Source: Mycolicibacterium insubricum
Lineage (GTDB): Bacteria; Actinomycetota; Actinomycetes; Mycobacteriales; Mycobacteriaceae
Length of the DNA stretch: 64,000 bases
NCBI RefSeq assembly: GCF_010731615.1
Contig: NZ_AP022618.1
Span: forward strand, 2,170,001 to 2,234,000
Reading direction: 5' to 3'
Every line of letters starts with the position of its first letter. The stretch's first letter is position 1. A program made the translations under genes and the position numbers. The notes under the pieces were generated by a model. That model worked only from the letters and a program-made list of their open reading frames with translations, searched no databases and had not been told where the DNA came from. Shown in pieces: positions 36,986-45,699 of this stretch.

Positions 36986-37501
36986 ATGGCAACAACTTTG
37001 ACGCTGGAGGAAATGGAAGCCCTGCTCGCGGAGCACGAGGCGGCCGAGTTCAACCTCGATATCGACCGGACGATGGCGACCCTCATCGACGTCCCGGTCT
37101 TCGAGCTGCCGGGGCTCAATCTCCGGATCGAGGGGTACGACGCGGTTGCCGAGATGTACCGGCGACTGCTCGCCGGCGGTGATGCGCGGAACTTCTGGGC
37201 GGAGAAAATCACCCACGCCATCGCCGAGAACAGCCTGGTCCGCGAGGCCTATATCTACTTCGACACCGCCGACGGCGAACGGAAGACCGGTCGCTACAAC
37301 GTGGTGATGGAGTTCGAGGGCGACAAGATCAAGGGCGAGCGGTTTTTCATGGACGCCACCTACACCGAGGTCATCCGCGAGGTCATGGGTGAGGATTTCC
37401 TCGACGTCCCGGGGGTGTTCCCGCTGGATCAGAAGAGCCCGCCGCCGCTGGCGCGGATCGTCGACCGGGCCGCCGCACACGCCGCAAACTCCAACCACTG
37501 A
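36986..37501 (+). CDS. NTF2/SnoaL-like protein
   Basis: A 171-residue protein. The region ~10-140 has the cone-shaped alpha+beta pattern of NTF2-like/SnoaL-like proteins: LIDVPVFELPGLNLRIEGYDAVAEMYRRLLA, quoted as GYDAVAEMYRRLLA, then YFDTADGERKTGRY and a strand MEFEGDKIKGERFF. These folds serve as isomerases, dehydratases or binding proteins. Asp/His pairs typical of ketosteroid isomerase cannot be assigned with confidence. AGGAG precedes the ATG. It is followed after 70 bases by the flavoprotein gene and may be part of the same pathway. Confidence 0.78.
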   Translation: MATTLTLEEMEALLAEHEAAEFNLDIDRTMATLIDVPVFELPGLNLRIEGYDAVAEMYRRLLAGGDARNFWAEKITHAIAENSLVREAYIYFDTADGERKTGRYNVVMEFEGDKIKGERFFMDATYTEVIREVMGEDFLDVPGVFPLDQKSPPPLARIVDRAAAHAANSNH

Positions 37502-37571
37502 GACAGCAGGACTGTGGCCCCGGTCGCCCGGACCCCGCTATGAGAAGAGTCCTCGTCTAGCATCGGCAACC

Positions 37572-39176
37572 GTGAGCCAAAACGTGAGCGGGCCGGTTGT
37601 GTCGACCGAGGTTCTGGTGGTGGGGTTCGGTGCGGCCGGTGCGTGCGCAGCCCTGGAGGCCCGGGCGGCCGGCGCCGATGTGCTGGTCGTCGACCGGTTC
37701 AACGGCGGTGGCGCGACGGCGATTTCGGGTGGCATCATCTACGCCGGCGGCGGAACCTCGGTGCAGCGCACCGCCGGGGTGCACGACACCGCCGACGGGA
37801 TGCTGACCTACCTGCGCGCCGAGGTCGGTGACGCGGTCCGGCCGGAGACGCTGGAACGCTTCGTGGCGACCAGCCCGGCGATGATCGACTGGCTATCCGG
37901 CCACGGTGTCCCGTTCGACGCATCGGTGTGCCCGTACAAGACGTCGTACCCGAACAACCGCTACTACCTGTACTACTCCGGCAGCGAGTGCGCGGGCGCG
38001 TTCCGGGACCTCACCCCGCCCGTCCAGCGGGGCCATCGGGCCAAGGGGCGCGGCGCGTCGGGCAAGCAGGTCTACGATCCGCTGGCGGCGTCGGTGCGGC
38101 GCTCCGGGGCGCGAATTCAGTTACACACCAGGGTGACCGGTCTCATCATCGAGGGCGGTCGGGTTATCGGCGCCGACGCCGTCACGCTGGCCGGCGCCCC
38201 GGACCGCGTCCGGCGCCGGTTCGCCCGGATGGCCGCGATCGCCGCCAAGCCCGGCATCTACTACCCGCCGCTGCGGCGCGTGCTGGAATCGCGAATGGCG
38301 CTGCTGGAGAAGCGGTTCGGTCAGCAGATCAGAATCGCCGCGAGCAAGGGCGTCATCCTGTGCGCCGGCGGCTACATCGCCAACACCGAGATGATCGCCA
38401 CCCACGCACCGCAATTCACCAGCGGGCTCGCCCTGGGCACCACCGGGGACGACGGGGCCGGGATCGCGATGGCGGTGGCGGCCGGCGGCGTCACCGACCA
38501 CCTCGACGATGTGTCCGCGTGGCGGTTCATCACCCCGCCCAGCACGTTCTTCGGCGCCATCGTTGTCGACGAGAATGGACGGCGGATGATCGACGAGAGC
38601 CGCTACGGCGCCGCACTGGGACGCCAGCTGGTCCGCGAACACGACGGACGCGGCTGGATCCTGGCCGACGCCGCGACCATGCGCGAGGCCACTCGGCAGT
38701 TGCCGCGCGAGTCCCTGTGGTTCCAGCTGGTGCTGGCCGTGGGCCTGTCGGCCAGCGGCCGGGTCCGCGGGCACACCCTGGCGGAGGTGGCGCGCAAGGC
38801 CGGTATCGACCCGGCCGGGCTGGCCGTCACCGTCGCCGCCCACAACGACGCCATCGCCGCGGGACAACCCGACCCGATGGGCAAGCCGGCGGATTTCACC
38901 CGGGTGATCGGCGACGGGCCCTACACCCTGCTGGACATCTCGGTGCGGCCCAGCGTCATCTACCCGTGCCCGATGTTCACCCTCGGCGGGGTGCGCGTCG
39001 ACGAGCAGACCGGCGAGGTCACCAGGGCCGACGGCACGCCGATCCGGGGTCTGTACGCGGCCGGGCGGACCGCCGTCGGGATCTGCGCCAACTCCTACGT
39101 CAGCGGATTGTCGATCGCCGACTGCGTGTTCTCCGGCCGTCGCGCCGGCGCCCACGCGGCCACCGCGGGGGACTGA
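37572..39176 (+). CDS. FAD-dependent fumarate reductase/ketosteroid dehydrogenase-like flavoprotein
   Basis: A 534-residue flavoprotein. The N-terminal FAD motif is VVGFGAAGACAALEARAAGADVLVVDR (core GFGAAG). FNGGGATAISGGIIYAGGG follows the flavin loop seen in 3-ketosteroid-delta1-dehydrogenase and flavocytochrome c fumarate reductase. The C-terminal GLYAAGRTAVGICANSYVSG closes the FAD site. It could introduce or remove a C=C next to a carbonyl. With an NTF2-like protein and an SDR beside it, steroid- or polyketide-type ring chemistry is plausible; I cannot choose a substrate. GTG 37572 has TAGCAT 8 bases upstream (37558-37563), so it may be leaderless. Confidence 0.85.
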   Translation: MSQNVSGPVVSTEVLVVGFGAAGACAALEARAAGADVLVVDRFNGGGATAISGGIIYAGGGTSVQRTAGVHDTADGMLTYLRAEVGDAVRPETLERFVATSPAMIDWLSGHGVPFDASVCPYKTSYPNNRYYLYYSGSECAGAFRDLTPPVQRGHRAKGRGASGKQVYDPLAASVRRSGARIQLHTRVTGLIIEGGRVIGADAVTLAGAPDRVRRRFARMAAIAAKPGIYYPPLRRVLESRMALLEKRFGQQIRIAASKGVILCAGGYIANTEMIATHAPQFTSGLALGTTGDDGAGIAMAVAAGGVTDHLDDVSAWRFITPPSTFFGAIVVDENGRRMIDESRYGAALGRQLVREHDGRGWILADAATMREATRQLPRESLWFQLVLAVGLSASGRVRGHTLAEVARKAGIDPAGLAVTVAAHNDAIAAGQPDPMGKPADFTRVIGDGPYTLLDISVRPSVIYPCPMFTLGGVRVDEQTGEVTRADGTPIRGLYAAGRTAVGICANSYVSGLSIADCVFSGRRAGAHAATAGD

Positions 39177-39206
39177 CGGCGGGCGCCGTTCCGGCGGCAC
39201 AGACCG

Positions 39207-39299
39207 CCATTTGGCGGATTCCGGGCGCTGAATCGCTCGTGTTCGGCGGCTGTTGCCGCCGTTCGTCGGCCGTTTGAATGGGATTGTGGCGGTGATCAC
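39207..39299 (+). repeat. Intergenic element, copy B
   Basis: Second copy of the element at 36791-36887, here between the flavoprotein gene and the SDR gene. It has the same TTTGGCGGAT, the same exact 20-base block containing the hairpin CGGCGGC-TGTT-GCCGCCG (39244-39261), then TTTGAATGGGATTGTGGC and GATCACC. Its position 31 bases downstream of one gene and ahead of another in the same direction fits a terminator/promoter module. Confidence 0.65.
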
Positions 39300-39326
39300 C
39301 GGCTTCCGGTCGCCCCTTCCCATCTA

Positions 39327-39338
39327 TACAGCTCTGTA
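39327..39338. promoter_or_regulatory. TACAG-N2-CTGTA inverted repeat, candidate operator
   Basis: TACAGCTCTGTA lies 26 bases before the SDR ATG, in an AT-richer patch (CTATACAG.. at 39324-39331). The arms pair exactly. It is a plausible site for a dimeric regulator, possibly the PucR-like protein upstream or an unlinked TetR. Confidence 0.4.
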
Positions 39339-39364
39339 CAGCCGGGCAAAGAGAGTGAGTTCCC

Positions 39365-40111
39365 ATGTCGAATCTTGAGGGCCGGGTCGCCATCGTGACC
39401 GGATCGTCGCGCGGAATCGGCGCGGCCACGGCACGACGGCTGGCCGCCGACGGTGCCACGGTCGTGGTGAACTACGTCGCCTCGGCGGACAAAGCCGAGG
39501 GCGTGGTGGAGAGCATCCGGCAGGCCGGCGGTAAGGCCATCGCAATCCAGGCCGATATGGGCGACTGGAAACAGGCGCAGGGCCTCGTCGAGCAGACCGT
39601 AAAAGAACTGGGACGCCTGGACATTCTGGTCAACAACGCCGTGCAGGAGGTCGGCCGGGAACCGATCGAGGACGTCACCGAGGAGTTCACCCACAAGCAG
39701 TTCAACGTGAACATCATCGGCCCGATCGCCGCCATTCAGGCTGCCGCGCCGCTGTTTCCGGCCGAGGGTGGACGGATCATCAACATCAGCTCGTGCGTCA
39801 CTGTGCACCCGGTGCCGTGGAGTGCCGTCTATTCGGGAACCAAGGCCGGTCTGGAGGGCACCACCCGGTCGCTGGCGGTCGAGCTGGGGCCACGCAACGT
39901 CACCGTCAACACCATCGGTGTGGGCTTCACCGCCACCGAGCTCATCGGAACCAACACGCCGGAGCAAAACGCCGCGTTGATCGCCCGGACGCCCCTGGGG
40001 CGCATCGGTCAGCCGGAGGACATCGCCGACGCGGTGTCGCTGCTGGCCTCGTCGGACGCGCGGTGGATCACCGGCCAGCTGGTACTGGCCACCGGCGGAA
40101 TCGTGCCCTGA
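39365..40111 (+). CDS. Short-chain dehydrogenase/reductase
   Basis: A 248-residue classical SDR. The cofactor loop is TGSSRGIG (residues ~13-20), then a DMGD-type Asp, NNAV near 90, the catalytic Ser in NISSC, and YSGTK as YxxxK near 155-159. The C-terminal substrate loop and WITGQLVLATGG match FabG-like reductases. It probably reduces or oxidises a hydroxyl/keto group with NAD(P). Start ATG 39365 has GAGAGTGAG upstream. It is the last gene of the flavoprotein group and converges on the folate reductase gene. Confidence 0.88.
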   Translation: MSNLEGRVAIVTGSSRGIGAATARRLAADGATVVVNYVASADKAEGVVESIRQAGGKAIAIQADMGDWKQAQGLVEQTVKELGRLDILVNNAVQEVGREPIEDVTEEFTHKQFNVNIIGPIAAIQAAAPLFPAEGGRIINISSCVTVHPVPWSAVYSGTKAGLEGTTRSLAVELGPRNVTVNTIGVGFTATELIGTNTPEQNAALIARTPLGRIGQPEDIADAVSLLASSDARWITGQLVLATGGIVP

Positions 40112-40126
40112 CGAACGCCGACCCGG

Positions 40127-41020
40127 TCAGCCGGCGTCGGGGGACCAGTAGGCGAGCATCTCGGCGAAGGTGTCGAACGCCGGGGCCGAGACGCCGTAGG
40201 GCGCCTCGAAGTGCACGCTCAGCGGGAAGCCGAGGTCGACGACGCCGTCGATGACCCGTTTGTAGAGGTCCACCAGGTCGCGGCGTTTGCCCGCGGGTTC
40301 GTCGCCGGCCAGCCGGCGGACGAACTCCTGCTCGCGGGCGACGGCCTCGTTGCCGGGGTCCTGGATCAGCCAGTTGATCAGCCCGACCTTGCCCTCCAAC
40401 TTCGGCACGAAACCGAAGGACAGCAGCAGCTCCGGCCGGTGGTCGGATTCTCGGGCGAAATCGCGCAGGAAGCCCACGATCGCATCCGAGTACAGCAACT
40501 GGGTCATGCCGAACGTCGCACCCTGGGCGCACTTGAACTCGAACCGGCCCTGCTCGCCGTCGCGAGTCGGGATCAGAATGGCCCCGCGATTGTCGACCTG
40601 ATCGGCGAACATCGACAAGGCGTCGGTGGGCGCCACCCCGCCGCCCTCGCCGTCGCTCATGGTCCGCGGCACCCCGACGAAGATGATGCCGTCGAATCCT
40701 GCGTTGTTGAGCACGGTCAGCCGCTCGCCCAGCGCCGCCTTGTCCGTGAACGACGTCACCTGGGTGCACAGGCCCTTCACCCCGGGCAGCTCCGGGCCCA
40801 GGATGGACCAGAAGTCGAGAACGTCCAGCTTCGGCTTCATCGGCATCGGACGGTCGTTGTCCTCGGGGATCATCCCCGGGATCATGATGTGGCCGATGCG
40901 CCCGGCGATGCCGGACTGCGCGCTGTGGCGCAGCACCTTCTCCGCGTCCTCGTGGGCACGCTCGACGCCGTGCTCGACGTTGGGCGCCACCAGCTCCAGC
41001 GCGACGGTGTTCAACTGCAC
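40127..41020 (-). CDS. Mycobacterial-type methylenetetrahydrofolate reductase
   Basis: A 297-residue protein resembling the non-canonical mycobacterial MetF-like reductases that make 5-methyl-tetrahydrofolate, the methyl donor of MetE. It has the TIM-barrel-like order: VALELVAPN at the start (in the place of canonical folate-binding region), IGHIMIPGMIPEDNDRP, and FKCAQGATFGMTQLLYSD, which matches the substrate/flavin loop of MTHFR enzymes. The start is GTG 41020 with GGAGG 5 bases upstream. It lies downstream of metE on the same strand, which supports the one-carbon role. Confidence 0.8.
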   Translation of the reverse strand: MQLNTVALELVAPNVEHGVERAHEDAEKVLRHSAQSGIAGRIGHIMIPGMIPEDNDRPMPMKPKLDVLDFWSILGPELPGVKGLCTQVTSFTDKAALGERLTVLNNAGFDGIIFVGVPRTMSDGEGGGVAPTDALSMFADQVDNRGAILIPTRDGEQGRFEFKCAQGATFGMTQLLYSDAIVGFLRDFARESDHRPELLLSFGFVPKLEGKVGLINWLIQDPGNEAVAREQEFVRRLAGDEPAGKRRDLVDLYKRVIDGVVDLGFPLSVHFEAPYGVSAPAFDTFAEMLAYWSPDAG

Positions 41021-41088
41021 AGGGTCCTCCAACTCACATGCTCGGGTGAAAACGGTACCGGGTGGTTCCGACGCCGGGACCAACCCGC

Positions 41089-41116
41089 TGCGCCCCGGGA
41101 TTGCCCCCGGGGCGCA
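41089..41116 (-). terminator. Perfect 11-bp hairpin between metE and the folate reductase gene
   Basis: TGCGCCCCGGG and CCCGGGGCGCA pair exactly around a 6-base loop ATTGCC. It sits in the 173-base gap after metE. For the metE transcript it could be a terminator or an attenuator that lowers readthrough into the reductase gene. No T tract follows on the minus strand. Confidence 0.6.
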
Positions 41117-41148
41117 ACGCCCTAATTTCCGGGCGGGTTAGGCGGACA

Positions 41149-41227
41149 CCTCGCGGACCGCCTGCGCCGCTACGGCTGTCACGCGCTACGGCGTCACGCT
41201 CGTTCCTCGCGCACCGCCTGCGCCGCT
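41149..41227 (-). repeat. Duplicated metE 3' end
   Basis: A 23-base stretch at the very end of metE (41205-41227) recurs 56 bases downstream (41149-41171) with one mismatch. Between them GCTACGGC-TGTCACGC is itself repeated in slightly shortened form (41169-41199). Read on the minus strand, the outer copy would encode AAQAVREVSA then TAA, nearly the same as the actual C-terminus [10 protein letters not shown]. Confidence 0.8.
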
Positions 41228-43467
41228 AGCACCATGTTCCGCAGGGACTCGGTGACCTCGTCGGTCTTGCGGGTCTTCAGACCGCAGTCCGGGTTCACCC
41301 ACAGTCGCTCCGCCGGCACCGCAGCGACGGCTTCGCGGAGCGACGCCGTCATCTCCTTAGCCGAGGGCACCCGCGGCGAATGGATGTCGTAGACCCCCGG
41401 TCCGACGCTATTGGAGAACCCGATTGCGTTGAGGTCGTCGAGCACCTCCATGTGCGAACGCGCGGCTTCGATCGAGGTGACGTCGGCGTCCAGGTCGGCG
41501 ATCGCCCCGATCACCTCGCCGAACTCCGAGTAGCACAGATGCGTGTGGATCTGGGTGCTGTCGGCCACACCCGAGGTGGACAGCACGAACGAGCCGACCG
41601 CCCAATCCAGGTACGCGGGCTTGTCGGCGTCGCGCAGCGGCAGCAGCTCGCGCAGCGCGGGCTCGTCGACCTGGATCACCGCGATACCGGCGGACTCCAG
41701 GTCCACGGTCTCCTCCCGGATCGCCAGCGCGACCTGATAGGCGGTGTCGGCCAGCGGCTGGTCGTCGCGGACGAACGACCAGGCCAGGATGGTGACCGGC
41801 CCGGTCAGCATGCCCTTGACCGGCTTGTCGGTCAGCGACTGGGCGTAGGTGGCCCAGTCGACCGTCATCGGCGTCGGCCGGGTCACGTCGCCGAACAGCA
41901 CCGGCGGGCGCACGCACCGGCTGCCGTAGGACTGCACCCAGCCGTTGCGGGTGGCGAAGAAGCCGTCGAGCTGCTCGGCGAAGTACTGCACCATGTCGTT
42001 GCGCTCCGGCTCACCGTGCACCAGCACGTCCAGGCCGAGTTCCTCCTGCAGCTTGATGACGGCTGCGATCTCATCCTGCATCCGCTTGGTGTACTCGGCC
42101 TCGTCGATCTGGCCGGCCACCAGCGCGGCGCGGGCCTTGCGGATGTCGACGGTCTGCGGGAACGAGCCGATCGTGGTGGTCGGCAGCGCCGGCAGGTGCA
42201 GCCGCTGCTCCTGAGCGGCGCGGCGCACCTCGGCCGAACCGCGCTGGGAACCGGCCGCCCGGATCCCGGCGATCTGGGTGCGCAGCGCGGCGTTGTTCAG
42301 CCGCGGGTCGGACTTACGGGAGGCGACCGCGGCGTTGGACGCGGCGATCTCGTCGGCGACGGCGTCGCGCCCGTCACGCAGGGCGCGGGCCAGGGTGGCG
42401 ACCTCGGCCACCTTCTCGGCGCCGAACGCCAGCCAGCTGCGCAGCGCGTCGTCGAGACCGATCTCCGGGTCCAGCGAGTAGGGCACGTGCAGCGTCGAGC
42501 ACGACGTGGAAACAGCGACGGACCCCGCCGGGCCCATCAGCGCGGCCAGCTTGGCCAGCGCGGCCTGCAGATCGGTGCGCCAGATGTTGCGGCCGTCGAC
42601 CACACCGGCGACCAGGGTCTTCGACGCCAGCTCCGGCACCGACGCGACAGCGGTGTTCGGGCCGTAGACCAGGTCGACGCCGATCGCCTCAATGGGAGTG
42701 CGCGCCAGCGCGGGCAGCCCGGCGCCCGGGTCGCCGAAGTAGGTGGCGACGAAGATCGACGGCCGCTTGGTCAGCGCACCCAGGCGGTTGTAGACCTTCT
42801 CGGCCAGCGCCGGGGCGTCGTCGGAGATGTCGGTGACCAGCACCGGCTCGTCGATCTGCACCCACTGCGCGCCGGCGTCGGCCAGCGCGCCGAGCAGCTC
42901 GGCGTACACATCGGTCAGCTCGTCGAGGCGGGAGACGGGCGCCTCCGCGCCGTCAACGGCCTTGCTGAGCAGCAGGAAGGTCAGCGGCCCGATGATCACC
43001 GGGCGGGCGGGCACCCCCAGTTCCTTCGCCTCGGCGAGCTCGGCGAGCACCTTCGCCGGGTTCAGGGTAAATGTCGTCTCGGGCCCGATCTCGGGGACGA
43101 TGTAGTGGTAGTTGGTGTCGAACCACTTGGTCATCTCCAGCGGCGGGATGTCCTGGGTGCCGCGGGCGGCGGCGAAGTAGCGATCCAGGTCGTCGGCGAC
43201 TCCGGCGACCCGGGCCGGCAGCGCGCCGAGCAGCACGGTGGTATCCAGCATCTGGTCGTAGTAGGAGAACGTGTTGACCGGGATCGAGTCCAGGCCGGCG
43301 GCTTTGAGTGCGGTCAGGGTGTCGCGGCGCAGTCCGGCGGCGACCGACTCCAGCTCGGCGCGCGAGAAATTGCCCGCCCAGTACTTCTCGGTGGCCCTCT
43401 TCAATTCACGGTTCGGGCCAATGCGGGGGGTCCCCAGCACAGTGGCGGTAAACGGTGCGGTGCTCAT
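41194..43467 (-). CDS. metE: Cobalamin-independent methionine synthase
   Basis: Transfers the methyl group of 5-methyltetrahydropteroyl-triglutamate to homocysteine without B12. The 757-residue protein has two barrel halves: N-terminal [18 protein letters not shown] and the C-terminal barrel starting with [10 protein letters not shown] near residue 430. Zinc ligands are seen in [12 protein letters not shown] (His, Cys) and NPDCGL (Cys). AAGGA lies about 8 bases before ATG 43467. A cobalamin riboswitch precedes it, so B12 should switch it off. The 3' end carries a short duplication. Confidence 0.97.
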   Translation of the reverse strand: MSTAPFTATVLGTPRIGPNRELKRATEKYWAGNFSRAELESVAAGLRRDTLTALKAAGLDSIPVNTFSYYDQMLDTTVLLGALPARVAGVADDLDRYFAAARGTQDIPPLEMTKWFDTNYHYIVPEIGPETTFTLNPAKVLAELAEAKELGVPARPVIIGPLTFLLLSKAVDGAEAPVSRLDELTDVYAELLGALADAGAQWVQIDEPVLVTDISDDAPALAEKVYNRLGALTKRPSIFVATYFGDPGAGLPALARTPIEAIGVDLVYGPNTAVASVPELASKTLVAGVVDGRNIWRTDLQAALAKLAALMGPAGSVAVSTSCSTLHVPYSLDPEIGLDDALRSWLAFGAEKVAEVATLARALRDGRDAVADEIAASNAAVASRKSDPRLNNAALRTQIAGIRAAGSQRGSAEVRRAAQEQRLHLPALPTTTIGSFPQTVDIRKARAALVAGQIDEAEYTKRMQDEIAAVIKLQEELGLDVLVHGEPERNDMVQYFAEQLDGFFATRNGWVQSYGSRCVRPPVLFGDVTRPTPMTVDWATYAQSLTDKPVKGMLTGPVTILAWSFVRDDQPLADTAYQVALAIREETVDLESAGIAVIQVDEPALRELLPLRDADKPAYLDWAVGSFVLSTSGVADSTQIHTHLCYSEFGEVIGAIADLDADVTSIEAARSHMEVLDDLNAIGFSNSVGPGVYDIHSPRVPSAKEMTASLREAVAAVPAERLWVNPDCGLKTRKTDEVTESLRNMVLAAQAVREERA

Positions 43468-43592
43468 ATGACGTCCTTCGGTACAGGGTTACTCGCCGCC
43501 GTATCAGGACGTCGTCGCAGCAGGGGACCGGTCACCGAAGAACGCCGGGACCACCGTCTGCGACCATCCGCCCAGTCCGCGAGGCGACGCGC

Positions 43593-43613
43593 GCCGGGCG
43601 TGGCACGCCCGGC
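43593..43613 (-). promoter_or_regulatory. GC-rich hairpin next to the riboswitch, possible expression platform
   Basis: GCCGGGCG and CGCCCGGC pair exactly around TGGCA, immediately 3' (on the minus strand) of the B12 box. This is a likely terminator-like or Rho-related stop that depends on the ligand state of the riboswitch. Confidence 0.5.
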
Positions 43614-43614
43614 A

Positions 43615-43845
43615 CAACTGGCAGGTCTTCGGACTCGCGGGCGCACACCAACGATCCGGTGTTCCTACTGACCGTCGCTTCCCGGATGCAGGGCCCTGCG
43701 TACCAGTGCTTATTGACGGTGGTCGTTCCCACTTACCGCTGCGGGACAGTCCCGGATTCTCACCGGGTTCCCTCTCGTGACGGGACTGGTGACCAGCGCC
43801 CGCCACTCGATGCCGAAGCGCCCGAGGACACGACGGCAGACCAGC
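43615..43845 (-). ncRNA. Cobalamin riboswitch controlling metE
   Basis: On the minus strand the region reads the conserved cobalamin-aptamer core: GGGAACCCGGTGAGAATCC (L/P5-P6), GGGACTGTCCCGCAGCGG, GTAAGTGGGAACGACC, and the B12 box AGTCCGAAGACCTGCCA (complement of 43619-43635). The order and spacing match the class. Adenosyl- or methylcobalamin binding represses the downstream gene, which is metE about 150 bases on. A -10-like TATCCT (complement of 43856-43861) could start the transcript. The 5' boundary is approximate. Confidence 0.93.
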
Positions 43846-43881
43846 TGCACTGCTCAGGATAGCCGTGCCGGGTTGACCGGC

Positions 43882-44475
43882 CTATTCGGTGCCGCCCGGG
43901 AACGCCACGGTGACCGGGGACCGGTTGGACTCGGCCCGCCAGCGGGCGGCCAGCACCGCGGCGTCGGTCAGCGAGGTCACCGCCAGTTTGCGGGCCTCCT
44001 CGGAATTCGTCTGCTCCAGGACAGCACGCCAGGCGGTCGCGGAGTCCTCCTCCATCCGCACGGCCAGGGTCGCCGCATCGGTGGGGTTCTCGACGGTGAT
44101 CGGCAGCTGATAGCCGACGGCGGGCAGCGGCGCGGTGGTCTTGAGCTCGCCGGCCAGCGCGATCGCGTGTTCGCGGCGCTCCCGGTGGCTGCTCAGCGCC
44201 TCCGAGACCAGCGGGTTGAGTTCGGGGGAGGAATGCGCCGAGACCATGCCGTAGCCGTAGATCACCCCGTGCTCGGTGGCGATCGCGTCGTAGAGCGCGG
44301 CCGGTCCGGGGTCGGTGGGCCGATCCGGTGCCGATGAGGTCGTCGGGGGTTCGGTGGTGGTGCTGCTGGGGGTCGACGCGGTGGTACTCGGCGTGGTCGA
44401 CGACGGCCTCGGTGTCGCGCTGGGGGCGGGTGTGGTGGTAGCCGGTGTGCTCGGGCGGGGTTCGACGGACGTCAC
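43882..44475 (-). CDS. DUF4439 ferritin-like protein with Ser/Thr/Pro-rich head
   Basis: A 197-residue protein. The first ~55 residues are almost only Ser, Thr, Pro and Ala, a low-complexity linker. The rest is a four-helix ferritin-like DUF4439 domain: LYDAIATEHGVIYGYGMVSAH (Glu-x-x-His-like), SSHRERREHAIAL, and a last helix TDAAVLAARW. The function is unknown. The matching mycobacterial gene also lies between proS and rimP. It overlaps the following lipoprotein gene by four bases; the two contain related helical domains and likely act as a pair. Confidence 0.85.
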   Translation of the reverse strand: MTSVEPRPSTPATTTPAPSATPRPSSTTPSTTASTPSSTTTEPPTTSSAPDRPTDPGPAALYDAIATEHGVIYGYGMVSAHSSPELNPLVSEALSSHRERREHAIALAGELKTTAPLPAVGYQLPITVENPTDAATLAVRMEEDSATAWRAVLEQTNSEEARKLAVTSLTDAAVLAARWRAESNRSPVTVAFPGGTE

Positions 44476-44978
44476 GGCTTGGGCTCCTCCGGAAGACCGA
44501 CCAGATACAGCGCCGTGCAGGAAGCCGCGATCGAACCCAGCAGCCCGGCGCGGTACCCCGACTCGGTGACCGCGCGCCCCGAGGCGGACTCGGCCGAGCG
44601 GGTCAGCGCGGCCACCACGTCGCGGCGGGCCGGGGCCGGGGCTGCGGCGGTGCCGCCGGCGGCCGTCGTCGAACTCGTGGGGGAGCTGCCGATGGCCCGG
44701 GTGATCTCGGCGGCCAGCGCATCGGCGTGCTTGCCGCGTTCGGTGGCGACCTCGGTGTAGGCCGCGACGGTGGCCGGGCTCAGGCCCGGGGCGGCCGCGG
44801 CGGCGGTGGCCAGCGCCGCATCGGAGCGAGCCGCCTCCAACTGCGGCAGCAGCGTATCGGGCTCATTGTGCTCGTCGTGGCCGCACGCGGAGACCAGCAC
44901 GCCGATCGCCGCGGCGCCCACGGCGGCACGCAACACCGAGCGTCGGCTCAACGGGGTGTCGGCGGGCACGGCCCACAT
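44472..44978 (-). CDS. Exported lipoprotein, DUF4439 partner
   Basis: About 168 residues. The N-terminus has a twin-arginine motif SRRSVLRA, a hydrophobic core and lipobox VSAC, so it is likely exported by the Tat route and lipidated. The mature protein is Ala-rich and helical with a short Ala/Pro/Thr-rich linker near 115. It matches the mycobacterial gene that lies next to rimP. It is the first gene of the two-gene unit, divergent from rimP. Function is not known. Confidence 0.82.
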   Translation of the reverse strand: MWAVPADTPLSRRSVLRAAVGAAAIGVLVSACGHDEHNEPDTLLPQLEAARSDAALATAAAAAPGLSPATVAAYTEVATERGKHADALAAEITRAIGSSPTSSTTAAGGTAAAPAPARRDVVAALTRSAESASGRAVTESGYRAGLLGSIAASCTALYLVGLPEEPKP

Positions 44979-45153
44979 CCTGCCACTGTCGCGTCCGCGC
45001 GGGCGCAGGCGTGCCGTGGTGTCGCGCGGCGTGGCCGGAGAACAGACGTTTCTGAGTATCCGGCCGGCAACCCTGGCGTATCCTGGGTGGCCGATGTCGT
45101 GCCGGATGCCCGGTACCGACCGACCGTGGACAACTCAAGATGAGGAGCTCGCC

Positions 45154-45699
45154 GTGACGCAGCAGTTCGCCGGGCTGCCCTCGCCACCGCAGGTGATCGA
45201 GTTGCTCGCCGCCGACTTCGCCGAGGCCGGTTATGACGTCGAGGATGTCCTCGTCGTCACCGGAACCTCGCCCCGGATCACCGTGATCGCCGACGGTGAC
45301 ACCCCGCTGGACCTCGACGTCATCGCCGACCTGTCCCGACGCGCCTCGGCGCTGCTCGACGAGGCGCTGCCGGAGGACACCCCGGCCTATCTGCTGGAGG
45401 TCAGCTCCGCGGGCCTGGACCGGCCGCTGACCGCCGAGAAGCACTTCCGACGCGCCCGCGGGCGCAAGGCCGAACTGGCGCTGGCCGACGGCGCGACGGT
45501 GACCGGCCGGCTCGGCCGGGTCGACGACGGGGCGCTCGATCTCGTCGTGCGCGCCGGGCGGGACGTGGCCGTGCGCCGGATTCCCCTGGCCGATATCGAG
45601 AAAGCTGTTGTGCAGGTGGAGTTTTCGACACCGAACCCGCGCGAGTTGGAACTGGCCGGAGTCCCCGGCCCGCAGACCGGAACGGAGGCTGCCGAATGA
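45154..45699 (+). CDS. rimP: Ribosome maturation factor RimP
   Basis: Needed for late assembly of the 30S subunit. The 181-residue protein fits mycobacterial RimP: an N-terminal alpha/beta domain with [18 protein letters not shown], the conserved [15 protein letters not shown] near residue 85, and a C-terminal SH3-like barrel. GTG 45154 has AGGAG 6 bases upstream. Its stop overlaps the nusA ATG by four bases. First gene of the transcription/translation operon. Confidence 0.93.
   Translation: MTQQFAGLPSPPQVIELLAADFAEAGYDVEDVLVVTGTSPRITVIADGDTPLDLDVIADLSRRASALLDEALPEDTPAYLLEVSSAGLDRPLTAEKHFRRARGRKAELALADGATVTGRLGRVDDGALDLVVRAGRDVAVRRIPLADIEKAVVQVEFSTPNPRELELAGVPGPQTGTEAAE

Noticed and set aside
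40127..41020. Reading the MTHFR-like protein as a luciferase-like monooxygenase
   Set aside because: Its barrel segments (IGHIMIPGMIP, FKCAQGATFGMTQ) fit folate reductases better, and the place next to metE agrees.
41380..43671. A 763-codon plus-strand frame opposite metE and the riboswitch
   Set aside because: Antisense to a clear metE; it also crosses the riboswitch, which explains the conservation there better.
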